Source: UBA7985 sp965661545
GTDB taxonomy: Bacteria; Pseudomonadota; Alphaproteobacteria; UBA7985
NCBI GenBank assembly: GCA_965661545.1
Contig: CBFIEF010000008.1
Coordinates: 1 to 64,000 of the forward strand
DNA length: 64,000 bases
Direction of reading: 5' to 3'
The notes beneath the pieces were generated by a model. The model was not told the origin of the DNA. It did not search any database and saw only the letters and a list, made by a program, of their open reading frames with translations. Positions within the stretch are counted from its first letter, which is position 1. Each line of letters opens with the position of its first letter. The translations under genes and the position numbers were made by a program. Shown piece after piece: positions 25,841 to 35,453 of the stretch.

Positions 25841-26854
25841 CTACGCAACTTTGATAACCTTCTTTCCGAAGTTATCGCCATTGAGAACGTCTATCAGTGA
25901 TTGAGGCGCAGATTCAATGCCTTGGCTGATGTCCTCTCTCACGTTTATGCGACCATCTTGGATCATCGGAACAAATTCACTCACAAACTGTGAGTATTGC
26001 TCCTGGAAGTCCCAAACAATGAAGCCGCGCACGCTGATCCGCTTAGACAGAATTTCACGGAAAATCCGGGGCCCCCAATCGACGCCCGTCGGCACCTCGG
26101 TGGCGTTGTAGAAGTGGATGACGCCGCACACTGGTACACGCGAAAATGGGTTCATCAGCGGCCAAACCGCTTGAAAGACCGGTCCACCCACGTTTTCCCA
26201 ATAGATGTCGATCCCGTCCGGTACCGCCTCTTTCAACTTTGCCTTCAAATCCGGATCGTTGCGATCCAAACAAACGTCAAAGCCCAGCTCATCAACCGCA
26301 AAAGCGCACTTTTCAGCGCCGCCCGCGATGCCAACAACCCGCAGGCCCTTGGCCTTAGCAATTTGTCCAACCATCGTACCAACCGGCCCCGTCGCCGCAG
26401 CAACAACCAGTGTTTCACCGGCAACGGGCTTCCCGATGTTATGCAGGCCCGCCCAAGCCGTCATGCCGGGCATCCCCATCTTACCGACATAGGCCGACAG
26501 CGGCAGAAGATTTTCGTCAACAACCATGGTTCCCTTGGATGTCGCTTTCCAATGTGTGGACCAGCCGCCCGAGTAGAACACGTGGCTTCCCACGGGCACG
26601 TCCGGCGTCTTGGATTCAATAACCCGTCCAACGGTCCCACCTTTCATGCGACCACCGATGGCAACAGGCTGGGCATAGGATTTAGCGTCGTTCATCCGAC
26701 CACGCATATAAGGGTCAATAGACAGCCAAAGTGTTTCTGCGACGTACTCGCCTTCCCCAGCAGTTGGAATGGCTTCTTCCACCATTTCCCAATTTTCTAG
26801 CGTCGGCGCACCGACAGGACGGCTTTTCAGAACCCACGTTTGCATGGTCCCCAT
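25841..26854 (-). CDS. NADP-dependent MDR oxidoreductase (prostaglandin reductase/CurA type)
   Basis: Zinc-independent medium-chain reductase, 337 aa from ATG 26854, which has a GGGAGGAAAA ribosome site; longer starts reach into the divergent moaA gene. Seen: the N-terminal WLSIDPYMRGRM near 45, MPGMTAWAGLHNIGKP near 130, the NADP-binding AAATGPVGTMVGQIAK near 155, and DIYWENVGGPVFQAVWP near 230. These are typical of double-bond reductases acting on alpha,beta-unsaturated ketones or aldehydes (leukotriene B4 dehydrogenase/CurA-like). It shares a 59-base divergent promoter region with moaA. Confidence 0.9.
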   Translation of the reverse strand: MGTMQTWVLKSRPVGAPTLENWEMVEEAIPTAGEGEYVAETLWLSIDPYMRGRMNDAKSYAQPVAIGGRMKGGTVGRVIESKTPDVPVGSHVFYSGGWSTHWKATSKGTMVVDENLLPLSAYVGKMGMPGMTAWAGLHNIGKPVAGETLVVAAATGPVGTMVGQIAKAKGLRVVGIAGGAEKCAFAVDELGFDVCLDRNDPDLKAKLKEAVPDGIDIYWENVGGPVFQAVWPLMNPFSRVPVCGVIHFYNATEVPTGVDWGPRIFREILSKRISVRGFIVWDFQEQYSQFVSEFVPMIQDGRINVREDISQGIESAPQSLIDVLNGDNFGKKVIKVA

Positions 26855-26913
26855 AGTACTTTTCCTCCCTTTAATGGTTTGAGATCTTCCCTTCCGGCCA
26901 CAGAAGACCCTAT

Positions 26914-27930
26914 ATGGTAGACATGCAAGACCCCTTTGGCCGTACCATCGACTACCTCCGCGTTTCAGTGACCGACCGCTGCGACTTTCGCTGTGTTTAC
27001 TGCATGTCCGAGGACATGACCTTTCTACCAAAGAAAGATTTACTAACGCTTGAGGAATTAGACCGCCTTTGCACGGTGTTTGTGGACAAGGGTGTTCGCA
27101 GGCTCCGGCTGACGGGTGGCGAGCCTTTGGTGCGCAAAAACGTCATGTGGCTGTTCGAGCGCTTGGGGCGTCATTTGAAGTCTGGTGCGCTGGAAGAACT
27201 GACACTCACCACAAACGGTTCACAGCTCAGCCGCTATGCCGACGATCTCGCGCGCGCTGGTGTCCGCCGGATAAATGTCTCACTGGACACGCTCAAGCCA
27301 GATTTGTTCGCGGAAATCACTCGTTGGGGTCGGCTGACTCAGGTGATGGAAGGCCTTAAAGCGGCTAAAGAAGCGGGCCTGAGGGTCAAAATCAACACTG
27401 TGGCGCTCAAGGGCGTCAACGACGACGAGCTGGAAACGCTGGTCGCGTGGTGCGCAGACGAAGGCTTTGACATCACCTTCATCGAAGTGATGCCGATGGG
27501 GGCGATCATGGACGACACTGGCGCAGATGACAGTGGCCGCGAGGGACAATTTATGTCGCTCGAAGAGGTTCGGACGCGACTGGGCCAGCGTTGGGCGCTC
27601 GCAGAAACATCCTACCGCACCGCCGGGCCTGCGCGCTATTTCGTTGTGGGCGAAACCGGGCAGCGCTTAGGCTTTATTACCCCGCTTAGCCATAACTTTT
27701 GCGAGCTGTGCAACCGGGTGCGCCTGACATGTACGGGCATGCTGTACATGTGCTTGGGTCAGGATGATTCAATGGATTTGCGCGACGTACTGCGCCAGTC
27801 AGAGAGCGACGAAGCGGTCTCGGCGGCGATTGATCAGGCCATCCTGAGAAAGCCTAAGGGGCATGACTTCATGGTGGGCCGTGACGCCAACGCGGCTGTT
27901 ACGCGACACATGAGTGTCACCGGCGGCTAG
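26914..27930 (+). CDS. moaA: GTP 3',8-cyclase MoaA
   Basis: Radical SAM enzyme for the first step of molybdenum cofactor synthesis; 338 aa. The SAM-binding cluster motif is VTDRCDFRCVYC (Cys 23, 27, 30), LRLTGGEPLVRK is near 65, and the C-terminal cluster site is CELCNRVRLTCTG near 262, all as in MoaA. The final residues (TGG) match the essential C-terminal GG tail of the family. No other moa or moe gene is adjacent; it is divergent from an oxidoreductase and tail to tail with the disrupted LysR gene (four-base overlap). Confidence 0.95.
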   Translation: MVDMQDPFGRTIDYLRVSVTDRCDFRCVYCMSEDMTFLPKKDLLTLEELDRLCTVFVDKGVRRLRLTGGEPLVRKNVMWLFERLGRHLKSGALEELTLTTNGSQLSRYADDLARAGVRRINVSLDTLKPDLFAEITRWGRLTQVMEGLKAAKEAGLRVKINTVALKGVNDDELETLVAWCADEGFDITFIEVMPMGAIMDDTGADDSGREGQFMSLEEVRTRLGQRWALAETSYRTAGPARYFVVGETGQRLGFITPLSHNFCELCNRVRLTCTGMLYMCLGQDDSMDLRDVLRQSESDEAVSAAIDQAILRKPKGHDFMVGRDANAAVTRHMSVTGG

Positions 27931-28867
27931 CTCGACACTTCAGACGAGCTGAAATACTTGATCGAATAGGCCAACAGCTTTTCATAAAAAGAGCGACCGG
28001 CCTCGTGCCCTCGAAGCGCGTTGGACGAGTTGAGATAGACCTTTAGACGAAATGACGGAAAATCCGACAGCCGGGTCAGCCCTTTTGTCTCAAACCGGGT
28101 ATTGAGCAAGCCAAAGCCCACGCCAGATCTCACAAGCTTCTCGCCATCAACATAATTCGGTACGCGAATGGAAGACCTGCATTTGGCCTCTATTTCGGCA
28201 ATGTTGGAAGCATTGCTGTGCTTGGTCTGAGCTCTCTTTGGAAAGATTAGTCTGTGGGTTTCGAGGTTCTCTAAAGTCGGGAGACCCCATTGCTCATTGT
28301 AACTTTCCGAACAAAAGAACTGATACACGCTCTCTCCAACGGGCTCAGACCGATCGGCTTCACTTTTCGCCAAAAATGGGGAAACGATATATCAACATCA
28401 CCAAACTGAAACGCTTCCAAAGCCGAAGGCACAGTCACCCGAAAATTCAGATTATTCATGATTTCAGGGTTCTTTGAAAAAAAGCCCATCACGAGATAGT
28501 CGAAGGCGCCCTGCTCAACCGCTATAGAAACCTTCGGACGTTTCCACACTGGCCCATAAACGCCTCCATTTTCGAGCACTCCATTCGCTTGCTCCAAAAT
28601 ACCTGAGATAAATTGTCCGTATTTTGTCAGCCGAAAACCCGCGCCTTGGCCATGAAAGAGTTTGGCGTTCAGGGATGCCTCTAACTGGTCAATTCGGCGC
28701 TTAACCGTGGGCGTGGAGATACCCAAAGCCAAGGCTGCGCTGTCCATGCTGTGAACCGCAGCAAACGTCAAAAATACGCGAAACGCCTCCCAGTCTACAG
28801 CGCTCAGCGGAACGTCTCCAATTGCGTGTCTATTGCCCATTTCTGGGTCTGCGCTTCCCGCTGCCAT
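27927..28867 (-). pseudogene. LysR-type regulator interrupted by a frameshift
   Basis: Two adjacent reading frames together make one LysR-like protein. The 5' part (start ATG 28867, or a later ATG at 28840) carries the helix-turn-helix (SAALALGISTPTVKRRIDQL). Its frame drifts into nonsense after DVDISFPHFW. The 3' part resumes at about 28370 with LAKSEADRSEPVGES and continues to the end of the effector domain at 27927. The two join if one base is added in the A-run at about 28371-28375 (T-run on the coding strand). Either the gene is a recent pseudogene or the read has a homopolymer error. The 3' part has no stop or decay, so the damage is recent. Confidence 0.8.
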
Positions 28868-28871
28868 ACCG

Positions 28872-29855
28872 TCAAATCCGACCTGCGTTGGGGCTAAACC
28901 ACTCAGGATTGGCCTTGAATACTCTCGTGGCGTCATCAATCATAGAATCAGTCAGCACCTTACCTTTAGGAGTATCGTAAAAAGATTTATCGTAGGACAA
29001 GAATACCGGCATCTCAGCCTTCGGTAATTCCGGACAAAGTTCATAGTTGCCGGCCAAGGACCATTGGGTCACTTGTGTAAAGTGAAGCCCAGCCTTCGCC
29101 ATAATGTGACATGCCGCCGTTGAGTCCGTTTCGATGCTGCTCCCAACCTCGAGCATAATCTCTTCAAGTCCCAGCCACAGGTTCTTGATCAACCGGTAAT
29201 CAGAAACCAAAGCGAGGTGGTGCTGCGCTAAGTTGTCGGATTGCGGCACCCCAAACGTGTCGAAATAGGCTGGCGCAGCCCCAAAAGCCACCTGATGCAC
29301 CCCACCCTGCACACTCTTCGCAGCAACGTTTGCACTGGCGTAGTGTGCGATCGTGATATCGTTTGAAAATCGCTGCGATAACTCAGGCATTTCGCCTGAA
29401 GTGGTCGAGATTTGATAGGTTCGGCTCAATTCAACATTGGCCTTGTAGAAAGGCAGCAAAAACATTTCGAACAAAACATCCATCAGCCAGATCGAGACCT
29501 TTGTTTTGTCGTTCTGTGTTGGCATGGCTAAATCGGGCTTAGCGTGACTCAGCAAGCCATCGACCCGATACAGCGTTTCCGCGAGCTGGTGACCTTCTTC
29601 TGTCAAAACGAATGTGCGCTGATAACCAGAATATAATTTTGCACCGATCAAATCTTCAAGACGCGCCAAGCGCCGCTTAACCGTTGCAATGGACACGCCC
29701 AGTTGACCGGCAGCAAGGTCTACACTTTTTGTGCTCACCAAAGCCAGAAATGCCCTCAGGACTGTCCAATCTGGAAAACTTAAAGGCGCATCTTTGGACA
29801 CGTTTGAAAACCTCGCTCTAATAAGCCTACCAGGAGCGATTAATGCAGCACCCAA
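28872..29855 (-). CDS. LysR-family regulator, intact paralogue of the adjacent frameshifted gene
   Basis: DNA-binding regulator of 327 aa from TTG 29855; GTG 29801 (309 aa) is an alternative start closer to the conserved helix-turn-helix. The N-terminal domain shows DLAAGQLGVSIATVKRRLARLE, matching the LysR helix-turn-helix, and the rest is a weakly conserved effector-binding domain. The gene lies directly upstream of its frameshifted paralogue with the same domain layout, so the pair arose by tandem duplication. Codon use in both looks more AT-rich than in neighbours, which may reflect transfer (impression by eye). No target gene is obvious nearby. Confidence 0.85.
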   Translation of the reverse strand: MGAALIAPGRLIRARFSNVSKDAPLSFPDWTVLRAFLALVSTKSVDLAAGQLGVSIATVKRRLARLEDLIGAKLYSGYQRTFVLTEEGHQLAETLYRVDGLLSHAKPDLAMPTQNDKTKVSIWLMDVLFEMFLLPFYKANVELSRTYQISTTSGEMPELSQRFSNDITIAHYASANVAAKSVQGGVHQVAFGAAPAYFDTFGVPQSDNLAQHHLALVSDYRLIKNLWLGLEEIMLEVGSSIETDSTAACHIMAKAGLHFTQVTQWSLAGNYELCPELPKAEMPVFLSYDKSFYDTPKGKVLTDSMIDDATRVFKANPEWFSPNAGRI

Positions 29856-30106
29856 CGACGAACCAACAAAAACTAATGCGACTGTAAAAGTTCTAAATCT
29901 CTACCTAACCGAGCTAGAAATAATGTTCCATTCATAGATTTTAATGTCAATCAGACTTTTTCTAATATAACAGTCAAAAACCCTAAAACGGACGTAGGAT
30001 TAGCCGCGACAAGAGGACCGGCGCACTCAAAGCTGATACCAAAGTATCGCTTCAAACTCGGAAAAGCAGGATGCTAATGGAAGTTTATTGCGCTAAAAGG
30101 GCGAAC

Positions 30107-31861
30107 TTAGAGATTATTTCGCGAATTGAGAAAATCCTGAGGGTCCTTAGCAGAACCGGAAATGCGCACTTCCCAGTGCAGATGTGGACCAGTTGACGCA
30201 CCCGTGGAACCCACCTCTCCGATCTTCTGACCGGCACTAACTTCCATGCCTTTTTTTACGGAAATCTTACGCAGGTGGGCGTAGCGAGACACAACGCCAT
30301 TTCCGTGATCGATCTCTACAAAATTGCCAAAGGAGCCTTTGCGGGCTGCGTAGATAATCTTGCCTGGGCCAGCGGCAGAAACGCGGGTGCCATTGGGGCC
30401 GGCGAAGTCCAACCCTTTGTGCATCCGGTACTTGCCGCTGATGGGGTGCTTACGCATGCCGAACTTGGAAGACAGGCGCAGGCCGCTAACCGGGCTGTAG
30501 GTGGGCAGTGCATCGAAATGCGCTTGTTTCTGCTCCAGCTCTTCAGTCATTCGTTCAACCAACAGCGCACGATCGAACAGGAGATTAATCCGCGATGTCG
30601 TGCCATCCGACGACACAGCGAACTCCTCAACTTCACCGCCAAAGGCGCCCTCATCAATGGCGCCGCCCATTCCGTTCCAAAGTGGATCGGAAATGCTGTC
30701 GATAATGGAGTCTAGATTGACGGCTGTACTATGGGTAATGCCAGTCGTCTCGATCGCCGCTTCAACGCTGGCCATCTGGTCCTGCACCTTCGTTTCTAAG
30801 CGATCCAGAATCAGGTTTTGCGCGTCGGTCAGCGAAGCGATTTGTTCTTCGCGCTGCACGAGTAGGGAGTTCAGTCGCGTCGTGTCCGCCTCGCTTTGCG
30901 CCAAGCGCCCTTCGAGCGACTTTAACTGCAGGGAACGCTGATCAATTTGATTGCGAACATCGTTGATCTCAGCTGTAAGCACAGCGTTTTGCTCGTTCAG
31001 CAATTGAACCGCCCGCCGACGCGCGACGTCCGTATCGGTCTGACCGGTTTGCAGAGAGATGATCTCCCCCTTCAAGCCTGCGATCCGACCGTCGCGCTGC
31101 TCTATATTGTCGTTAAGGCGCATCGCCTCACGCTCGAGTGCACGCGTCTCCTGCCGAGAAACAGCGAGTTCTTCAGCCAGCTTTTCAATGGTCTCTCGCT
31201 CAATTTCCAATTCAGCGTTCAGTAAATCCGTGCGTGTCCGGTTCAATTCAAGCTCGCGGCTCAAGACGCGAACATCTGGCGCCGTATCTTCGGGCAAACT
31301 CGCGACTGAAGCCACGGTCTCGCGACCACCACTCGGGGCACTCTTGATTGGTTCCTGGGTCAGGGAAAGCGCTGTGTCGAGCGTTGAAAGCAAGCGCTCG
31401 TTTTCCGCCATGAGCATTTCAATATCGATATCGCGACTGTCGATCAACACCAGCCCACGCTGCGTCGCTGCCTGATCGAATAGCGCCGTTTGCTGGGTTT
31501 GAATTTGCTCGCTCATCAAGCCGATTGCAATGCTGATTTCGGCATTTCGCTTTTCGACTTCGCTGATGACAACGGACTTATGATTACTCAGTCCGATGAG
31601 CGCCGCGGAAAGCAGGCCAAGACCAACGGCTCCAACACTAGCAACCGCCGCGGCTTGATGCCAGGCGCGCAGCAGGATCGGCTTACTGTCGTTAGAGCTA
31701 TCAACAAGGAGACGATCCTTGAAGCCCAACGCATAAAGCGAAACCTTCGGCACACGAAGCGCCTTGGCTTTGGTCTTTTCCATCGCGGGTTCAGCCGTAC
31801 CGTTGGCCGTCGCTGCGGCTTTCATTGCCGCTTTTGTCCGCGAGATTGCTGGATCTGACAT
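30107..31861 (-). CDS. Membrane-anchored M23 peptidase with coiled coil
   Basis: LytM-type peptidoglycan endopeptidase or amidase activator, 584 aa. After a 65-residue cytoplasmic tail there is one membrane helix (about 68-92, AAAVASVGAVGLGLLSAALIGL), then a long coiled coil (about 100-370), then the M23 domain. Zinc site residues are present: MHKGLDFAGP (His and Asp, near residue 485) and STGPHLHWEVR (HxH, near 565), with the conserved YRMHKGLDFAGPNGT and YAHLRKI blocks. With all metal ligands intact it is probably an active endopeptidase. The design resembles septal or lateral cell-wall hydrolases of alphaproteobacteria. It is monocistronic. Confidence 0.92.
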   Translation of the reverse strand: MSDPAISRTKAAMKAAATANGTAEPAMEKTKAKALRVPKVSLYALGFKDRLLVDSSNDSKPILLRAWHQAAAVASVGAVGLGLLSAALIGLSNHKSVVISEVEKRNAEISIAIGLMSEQIQTQQTALFDQAATQRGLVLIDSRDIDIEMLMAENERLLSTLDTALSLTQEPIKSAPSGGRETVASVASLPEDTAPDVRVLSRELELNRTRTDLLNAELEIERETIEKLAEELAVSRQETRALEREAMRLNDNIEQRDGRIAGLKGEIISLQTGQTDTDVARRRAVQLLNEQNAVLTAEINDVRNQIDQRSLQLKSLEGRLAQSEADTTRLNSLLVQREEQIASLTDAQNLILDRLETKVQDQMASVEAAIETTGITHSTAVNLDSIIDSISDPLWNGMGGAIDEGAFGGEVEEFAVSSDGTTSRINLLFDRALLVERMTEELEQKQAHFDALPTYSPVSGLRLSSKFGMRKHPISGKYRMHKGLDFAGPNGTRVSAAGPGKIIYAARKGSFGNFVEIDHGNGVVSRYAHLRKISVKKGMEVSAGQKIGEVGSTGASTGPHLHWEVRISGSAKDPQDFLNSRNNL

Positions 31862-32181
31862 CCAGTTAACCCCTTGTTATTATACGCTCTTTGCCCCAAA
31901 AGCCGTGAAACCTTTTATCGCCTTCCCCAAAAAGACGGGTTTTCACGCTTCCCCAACAAGGCTGAAGCTTTTTATTTATGCGAAACCAATCCGCACGGGA
32001 TGGGCCTCGATCTTTGTTTGACTATACCATTATGCGTAGCGAGGCGCACCACGATTATCGCTCATTTTGCCAATAACTATCCCAGAGTTTTCCCCAATTT
32101 GTTCTGGGTGCTAAGAGGACGTGAAGCGCAGGATGACTTAGCACTGCAGTTGGATAAAATTAAGGCGGAAGCACTAATTCA
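31862..32181. other. Divergent intergenic region between the M23 peptidase and the membrane protein operon
   Basis: About 320 bases, AT-rich in the middle, separating two divergent units. It must hold both promoters, but no confident -35/-10 pair can be picked by eye. No reading frame with a ribosome site and recognisable product was found. Confidence 0.5.
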
Positions 32182-33582
32182 ATGTCAGTACAGCGAAGAG
32201 TTTTGCTCTGGTTTGCCCTTGTTTCGGCACAAATCGCCCTGCTACTCGCGATTGCTAACCCTTGGGGCGCTTTCAAGGATTTGGGGATGTGGCTCTGCGC
32301 CTCCTCTCTGCTGTTCCTCGTGGCCTTTACTTTCGCCCGCAAAGACGAGGCAAGCGGCGCAACCCTACCTCTGATTCTGTGGTTTGGACTGGCCTGCGGA
32401 TTGGGATTACGCGTGCTGGCTTCGCTCACGAATACTGAGCCCTCGGTCGGCTTAGGCTTCGATCTATTCGCCGGACAGGCTGCATTGGCAGGGCTGAACC
32501 CCTACGCCTATTCCGCCGAAGAATTGCTGGGTGGCGGCTTGCGGGTTGGGGAAGCTGCATTGGAGCGCAGTCGGGCCTTGGTTGCAGGCTCGCCAGACCT
32601 GACCCATTGGCTGACGAGGATCATGCCCGCCGACGCAGAGGCAGATACGCCTCTGCTCACCTTGCCCTTTCTCGTGCTGTCACAAGTCCTCACCCCCGGC
32701 ACTGCGCTAGGGTGGTTCGGGATCTTGCTCGCAGGTGATGCCCTGACGTTAGCGCTGTTGCTCTTGCTGCTGCGACGGTTGAGACGTTCAGCGGGTTGGG
32801 CCCTGCTGTTTTGGGTCAATCCAGTTTGGCTGTTTTCGGTCTTTGTGCCGGGCGCTTCGATGGCCTTGGTGGGCCCCGTGCTGCTGCTTGCTGTTTGGGC
32901 TTCGATTTCTGAGCGGTCCGCCTTAACGGGCATTTTGCTCGCCATCGCGGCGGCCTTGAACTTCTGGCTTGCCGCATTGCTGGCACTGCTCCTTCGGTCC
33001 GCGGGACGACGGCCCTCGGCATGGCGACGAGCGGCCTATGGCTTGGTGGGTTTTGTGCTGATCTCGGTTTTGCTATGGACCCTTCACTTGGCCTTTGGGG
33101 CGCCGGTTCACTGGTTTGGCGGTCTGACTGGGGAAAGCACCAGCGGAATTGATCCGGTCAGCTCTTTATTCGCTGAAGGCTTACCTAGTGGCCTGATGAC
33201 TGGTTTCGCACGGTTCGCGCCGGCCTTGTGGATGGCACTGCTGACCCTTGCCGGCCTTGTGATCGCGTGGCTGCCATTGCCGGACCAAGGCCAAAGAGCC
33301 ATTCGAGCAGGCTTACTCGGGTTTTTCGCACTGTTCCTGACCGCGCAAATCCAGCCCCAAGCCTTGCTCGCTGTCATCATCCTGCTACCGCTCACACGCT
33401 CACCCACACTGGTTTTAGCGTCAGGTTTCGGCCTGCTCGTCGCCAGCCTGTCTAACTTCAATGTTTCCATCGGCGGGTTAACGCCAGAACTGACGGCTCG
33501 GGTCGCGATTGGCGGCGTGATTGGCCTTGTGTTCTGCGTTGCGTGGTTGACATCTATCCGGCGCAATCAAGCACTCGAATAA
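32182..33582 (+). CDS. Polytopic membrane protein, GT-C glycosyltransferase-like
   Basis: A 466-aa integral membrane protein with about ten hydrophobic helices. The first periplasmic loop (FDLFAGQAALAGLNPYAYSAEEL near 95-118) has the NPY pattern seen in lipid-linked mannosyl- or glycosyltransferases of the GT-C fold (GT87-like). A DLTHWL segment after it could hold the catalytic acidic residue. The donor would be a polyprenyl-phosphate sugar, acting on the periplasmic side, but this is inference from fold-like features. It starts an operon with a small membrane protein, an extensin-like protein and a HhH-GPD glycosylase. Confidence 0.65.
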   Translation: MSVQRRVLLWFALVSAQIALLLAIANPWGAFKDLGMWLCASSLLFLVAFTFARKDEASGATLPLILWFGLACGLGLRVLASLTNTEPSVGLGFDLFAGQAALAGLNPYAYSAEELLGGGLRVGEAALERSRALVAGSPDLTHWLTRIMPADAEADTPLLTLPFLVLSQVLTPGTALGWFGILLAGDALTLALLLLLLRRLRRSAGWALLFWVNPVWLFSVFVPGASMALVGPVLLLAVWASISERSALTGILLAIAAALNFWLAALLALLLRSAGRRPSAWRRAAYGLVGFVLISVLLWTLHLAFGAPVHWFGGLTGESTSGIDPVSSLFAEGLPSGLMTGFARFAPALWMALLTLAGLVIAWLPLPDQGQRAIRAGLLGFFALFLTAQIQPQALLAVIILLPLTRSPTLVLASGFGLLVASLSNFNVSIGGLTPELTARVAIGGVIGLVFCVAWLTSIRRNQALE

Positions 33583-33639
33583 ATGGACCGCATTTGATAG
33601 GTTGCTTTTGACTTTCCTCCGGTTCGAACGGGTATTGTT

Positions 33640-33774
33640 TTGAGACTCTTGGGCGTACTTCTTCTTGCGATTGGCGTGTTGCTGGTCTCGTCCTTGTTGA
33701 TCAACAGGACGTCCGATGAGGAATTCGGCTTCTTTCAACGGCTAAGAGACTATCGGATCCGCCATGATGAATAG
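33640..33774 (+). CDS. Possible small single-pass membrane protein
   Basis: A 44-aa frame from TTG 33640 to the stop at 33774. It has one strongly hydrophobic helix (LLGVLLLAIGVLLVSSLLI) followed by a charged tail (NRTSDEEFGFFQRLRDYRIR). It fills the gap between two operon genes and overlaps the start of the next one by 11 bases, as translationally coupled genes often do. There is no strong ribosome site and I know no family, so it may be spurious. Confidence 0.4.
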   Translation: MRLLGVLLLAIGVLLVSSLLINRTSDEEFGFFQRLRDYRIRHDE

Positions 33775-34783
33775 GGCCGTACGCGGTATCGCCCTTTCCG
33801 GTATCTTCGCTGCGTTTGCCCTGTCCGGTGTTGGACAGCAGGCCGCTGCGCAGGAAACCGGCTTAGAGGGCGTTCTGACCGATATTCTGGAACCCGATGA
33901 AACGGTCACAAGCGAGACGCCGTTGCCGAGCCCAACCCTGCGCCCGGAACCAGAAAAGAGCTATGATCAGTTGCAGGCTGAAGTGGTCTTGCAGGATCAA
34001 CTGATCGCTTTAGCCCTGCGCGACAGACCGACTGCGCCAAGCCGGGAAGAACCGGCTGAAAAAAGCGCAGAAGCCGACGCCACAGAAGAGACTGACCTGC
34101 CCGTCCCGAATGATCGCCCAACGACCCCGCCGGTTCACGTCATCCTGAGCGATGCGGAGGGCCCGGAAAAGCTGGTGACAGTCAACACAGACGGATCCCG
34201 CAGCACCAGCGCGGCACGCCCTCTCAAGCAGCCCATACCCACGGTCGATCCGACCTGTCCTTCGCGGCTGCGTGCTCTGGGTGTTGCGTTCAGCTCTATC
34301 CCCAATTTCCGCAAAGAATCTGGCTGCCAGAACGTTGAAGTCTTGAGCGTTACAAACTTCGGCAGCGGCGTTTCGCTTAACCCCAACGTCCATGTCACCT
34401 GTGAAGTCGCGGAAGGAATGGCGCTGTGGATGCGCAACTCGGTTCAGGCCGAGACAATCCGCTATTTCGGCCAGCGGATCGTCAAGCTGTCCAACACCCA
34501 CGGTTACTCTTGTCGCCTACGGTCCGGGGGCAAAGTGTCTGAGCATGGCTTTGCCAATGCCATCGACATCGGCACATTTCATCTCAGCGATGGCAAGACG
34601 GTCAGCGTGCTGGATCACTGGCACACCGATGGCACTGCCTTTGGCGAGAACGCGGCGCGCTGGTTCAGCCGGGTGAATGATAGTGCCTGCGACTACTTCC
34701 AACTTGTGCTAAACCCCCGATCGAACAAAGCGCACGAAAACCACTTCCATCTCGATCAAGGCCAGTGGAAATCCTGCGACTAA
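33764..34783 (+). CDS. Extensin-like protein, secreted
   Basis: A 339-aa exported protein. Residues 1-29 form a signal peptide (AAA then QETG), followed by an acidic, Pro-rich linker to about 155. The C-terminal 180 residues match the extensin-like C-terminal domain: FSSIPNFRKESGCQ, VTCEVAEGMALWM, the probable active-site pattern SEHGFANAIDIGTF near 262, and NHFHLDQG at the end. These His, Glu and Asp residues and the conserved cysteines recall D-Ala-D-Ala-peptidase-like metal sites, so a peptidoglycan-related role is likely (inference). It is in the same operon as the GT-C-like protein upstream and the glycosylase downstream. Confidence 0.85.
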   Translation: MMNRAVRGIALSGIFAAFALSGVGQQAAAQETGLEGVLTDILEPDETVTSETPLPSPTLRPEPEKSYDQLQAEVVLQDQLIALALRDRPTAPSREEPAEKSAEADATEETDLPVPNDRPTTPPVHVILSDAEGPEKLVTVNTDGSRSTSAARPLKQPIPTVDPTCPSRLRALGVAFSSIPNFRKESGCQNVEVLSVTNFGSGVSLNPNVHVTCEVAEGMALWMRNSVQAETIRYFGQRIVKLSNTHGYSCRLRSGGKVSEHGFANAIDIGTFHLSDGKTVSVLDHWHTDGTAFGENAARWFSRVNDSACDYFQLVLNPRSNKAHENHFHLDQGQWKSCD

Positions 34784-34811
34784 TCTCCAACCGTTTCGTC
34801 GGGAGAAAACA

Positions 34812-35453
34812 GTGACCCAGCGCCGTCCCATGACCACCGCAGAAGTCCACGCCGCCATTCACGCCGTTGCTGCGCAGTGTCCAACGACGGCGGCCGCCGT
34901 TCAGGCCGTCGGGCTTCCAGAAACCCGCGCGCAGGATCAGGGAACCAACACTTTCCTGCGCGTCATTTGCGGACAGCAGTTGTCGGTCAAAGCAGCAGCC
35001 TCGATCTGGGGCCGCGTGGATGCGCACTTCGCTGGCGATTTTTCGCCTGAAAGACTGCTCGCGCTGGATGTCGATGGGTGGCGGGCGCTGGGGCTATCGG
35101 GACCAAAAACCAAGTACGTGCACGGCCTAGCGGCGGCGCTCGCCGACGGATCCTTCCGCCCCAAAGAGCTGCCCGCCATGAACGACGAAGACGCCCTCGC
35201 CCACATCACCGCGCTCAAGGGCTTCGGGCCGTGGAGTGCGGAGATTTATCTGCTGTTCGCCGAGGGACGCGGGGACATGTTCCCCGCTGACGATTTGGCG
35301 GTGCAAAAGGGGTATCAGCGCCTGTTCAAGCTTGACGAAAAACCGGGCCCAAAGGCGTTGCGCGGCCTCACGGAAAGCTGGGCGCCACACCGCGGATCCA
35401 TGGCGATCTTCCTGTGGCACTACTACGGCGCAGCAACGCTAGACGACGCCTAG
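34812..35453 (+). CDS. DNA-3-methyladenine glycosylase II-type HhH-GPD protein
   Basis: Base-excision repair glycosylase removing alkylated bases; 213 aa from GTG 34812 (GGGAG upstream). The helix-hairpin-helix is LKGFGPWSAEIYLLFAEG near 135-152, followed by the catalytic Asp in MFPADDLAVQKGYQ near 155-160, and the FLRVICGQQLSVKAAASIW stretch is near 48. This is the AlkA C-terminal core without the N-terminal domain of E. coli AlkA. It overlaps the end of the convergent GH1 gene by four bases. Confidence 0.92.
   Translation: MTQRRPMTTAEVHAAIHAVAAQCPTTAAAVQAVGLPETRAQDQGTNTFLRVICGQQLSVKAAASIWGRVDAHFAGDFSPERLLALDVDGWRALGLSGPKTKYVHGLAAALADGSFRPKELPAMNDEDALAHITALKGFGPWSAEIYLLFAEGRGDMFPADDLAVQKGYQRLFKLDEKPGPKALRGLTESWAPHRGSMAIFLWHYYGAATLDDA

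Noticed and set aside
27950..30060. Genomic island around the LysR pair
   Set aside because: Composition appears somewhat more AT-rich by eye, but there is no integrase, tRNA or flanking repeat to support an island.
33615..33635. tRNA T-loop-like GGTTCGAAC
   Set aside because: No acceptor, D or anticodon arm can be built around it; chance match.
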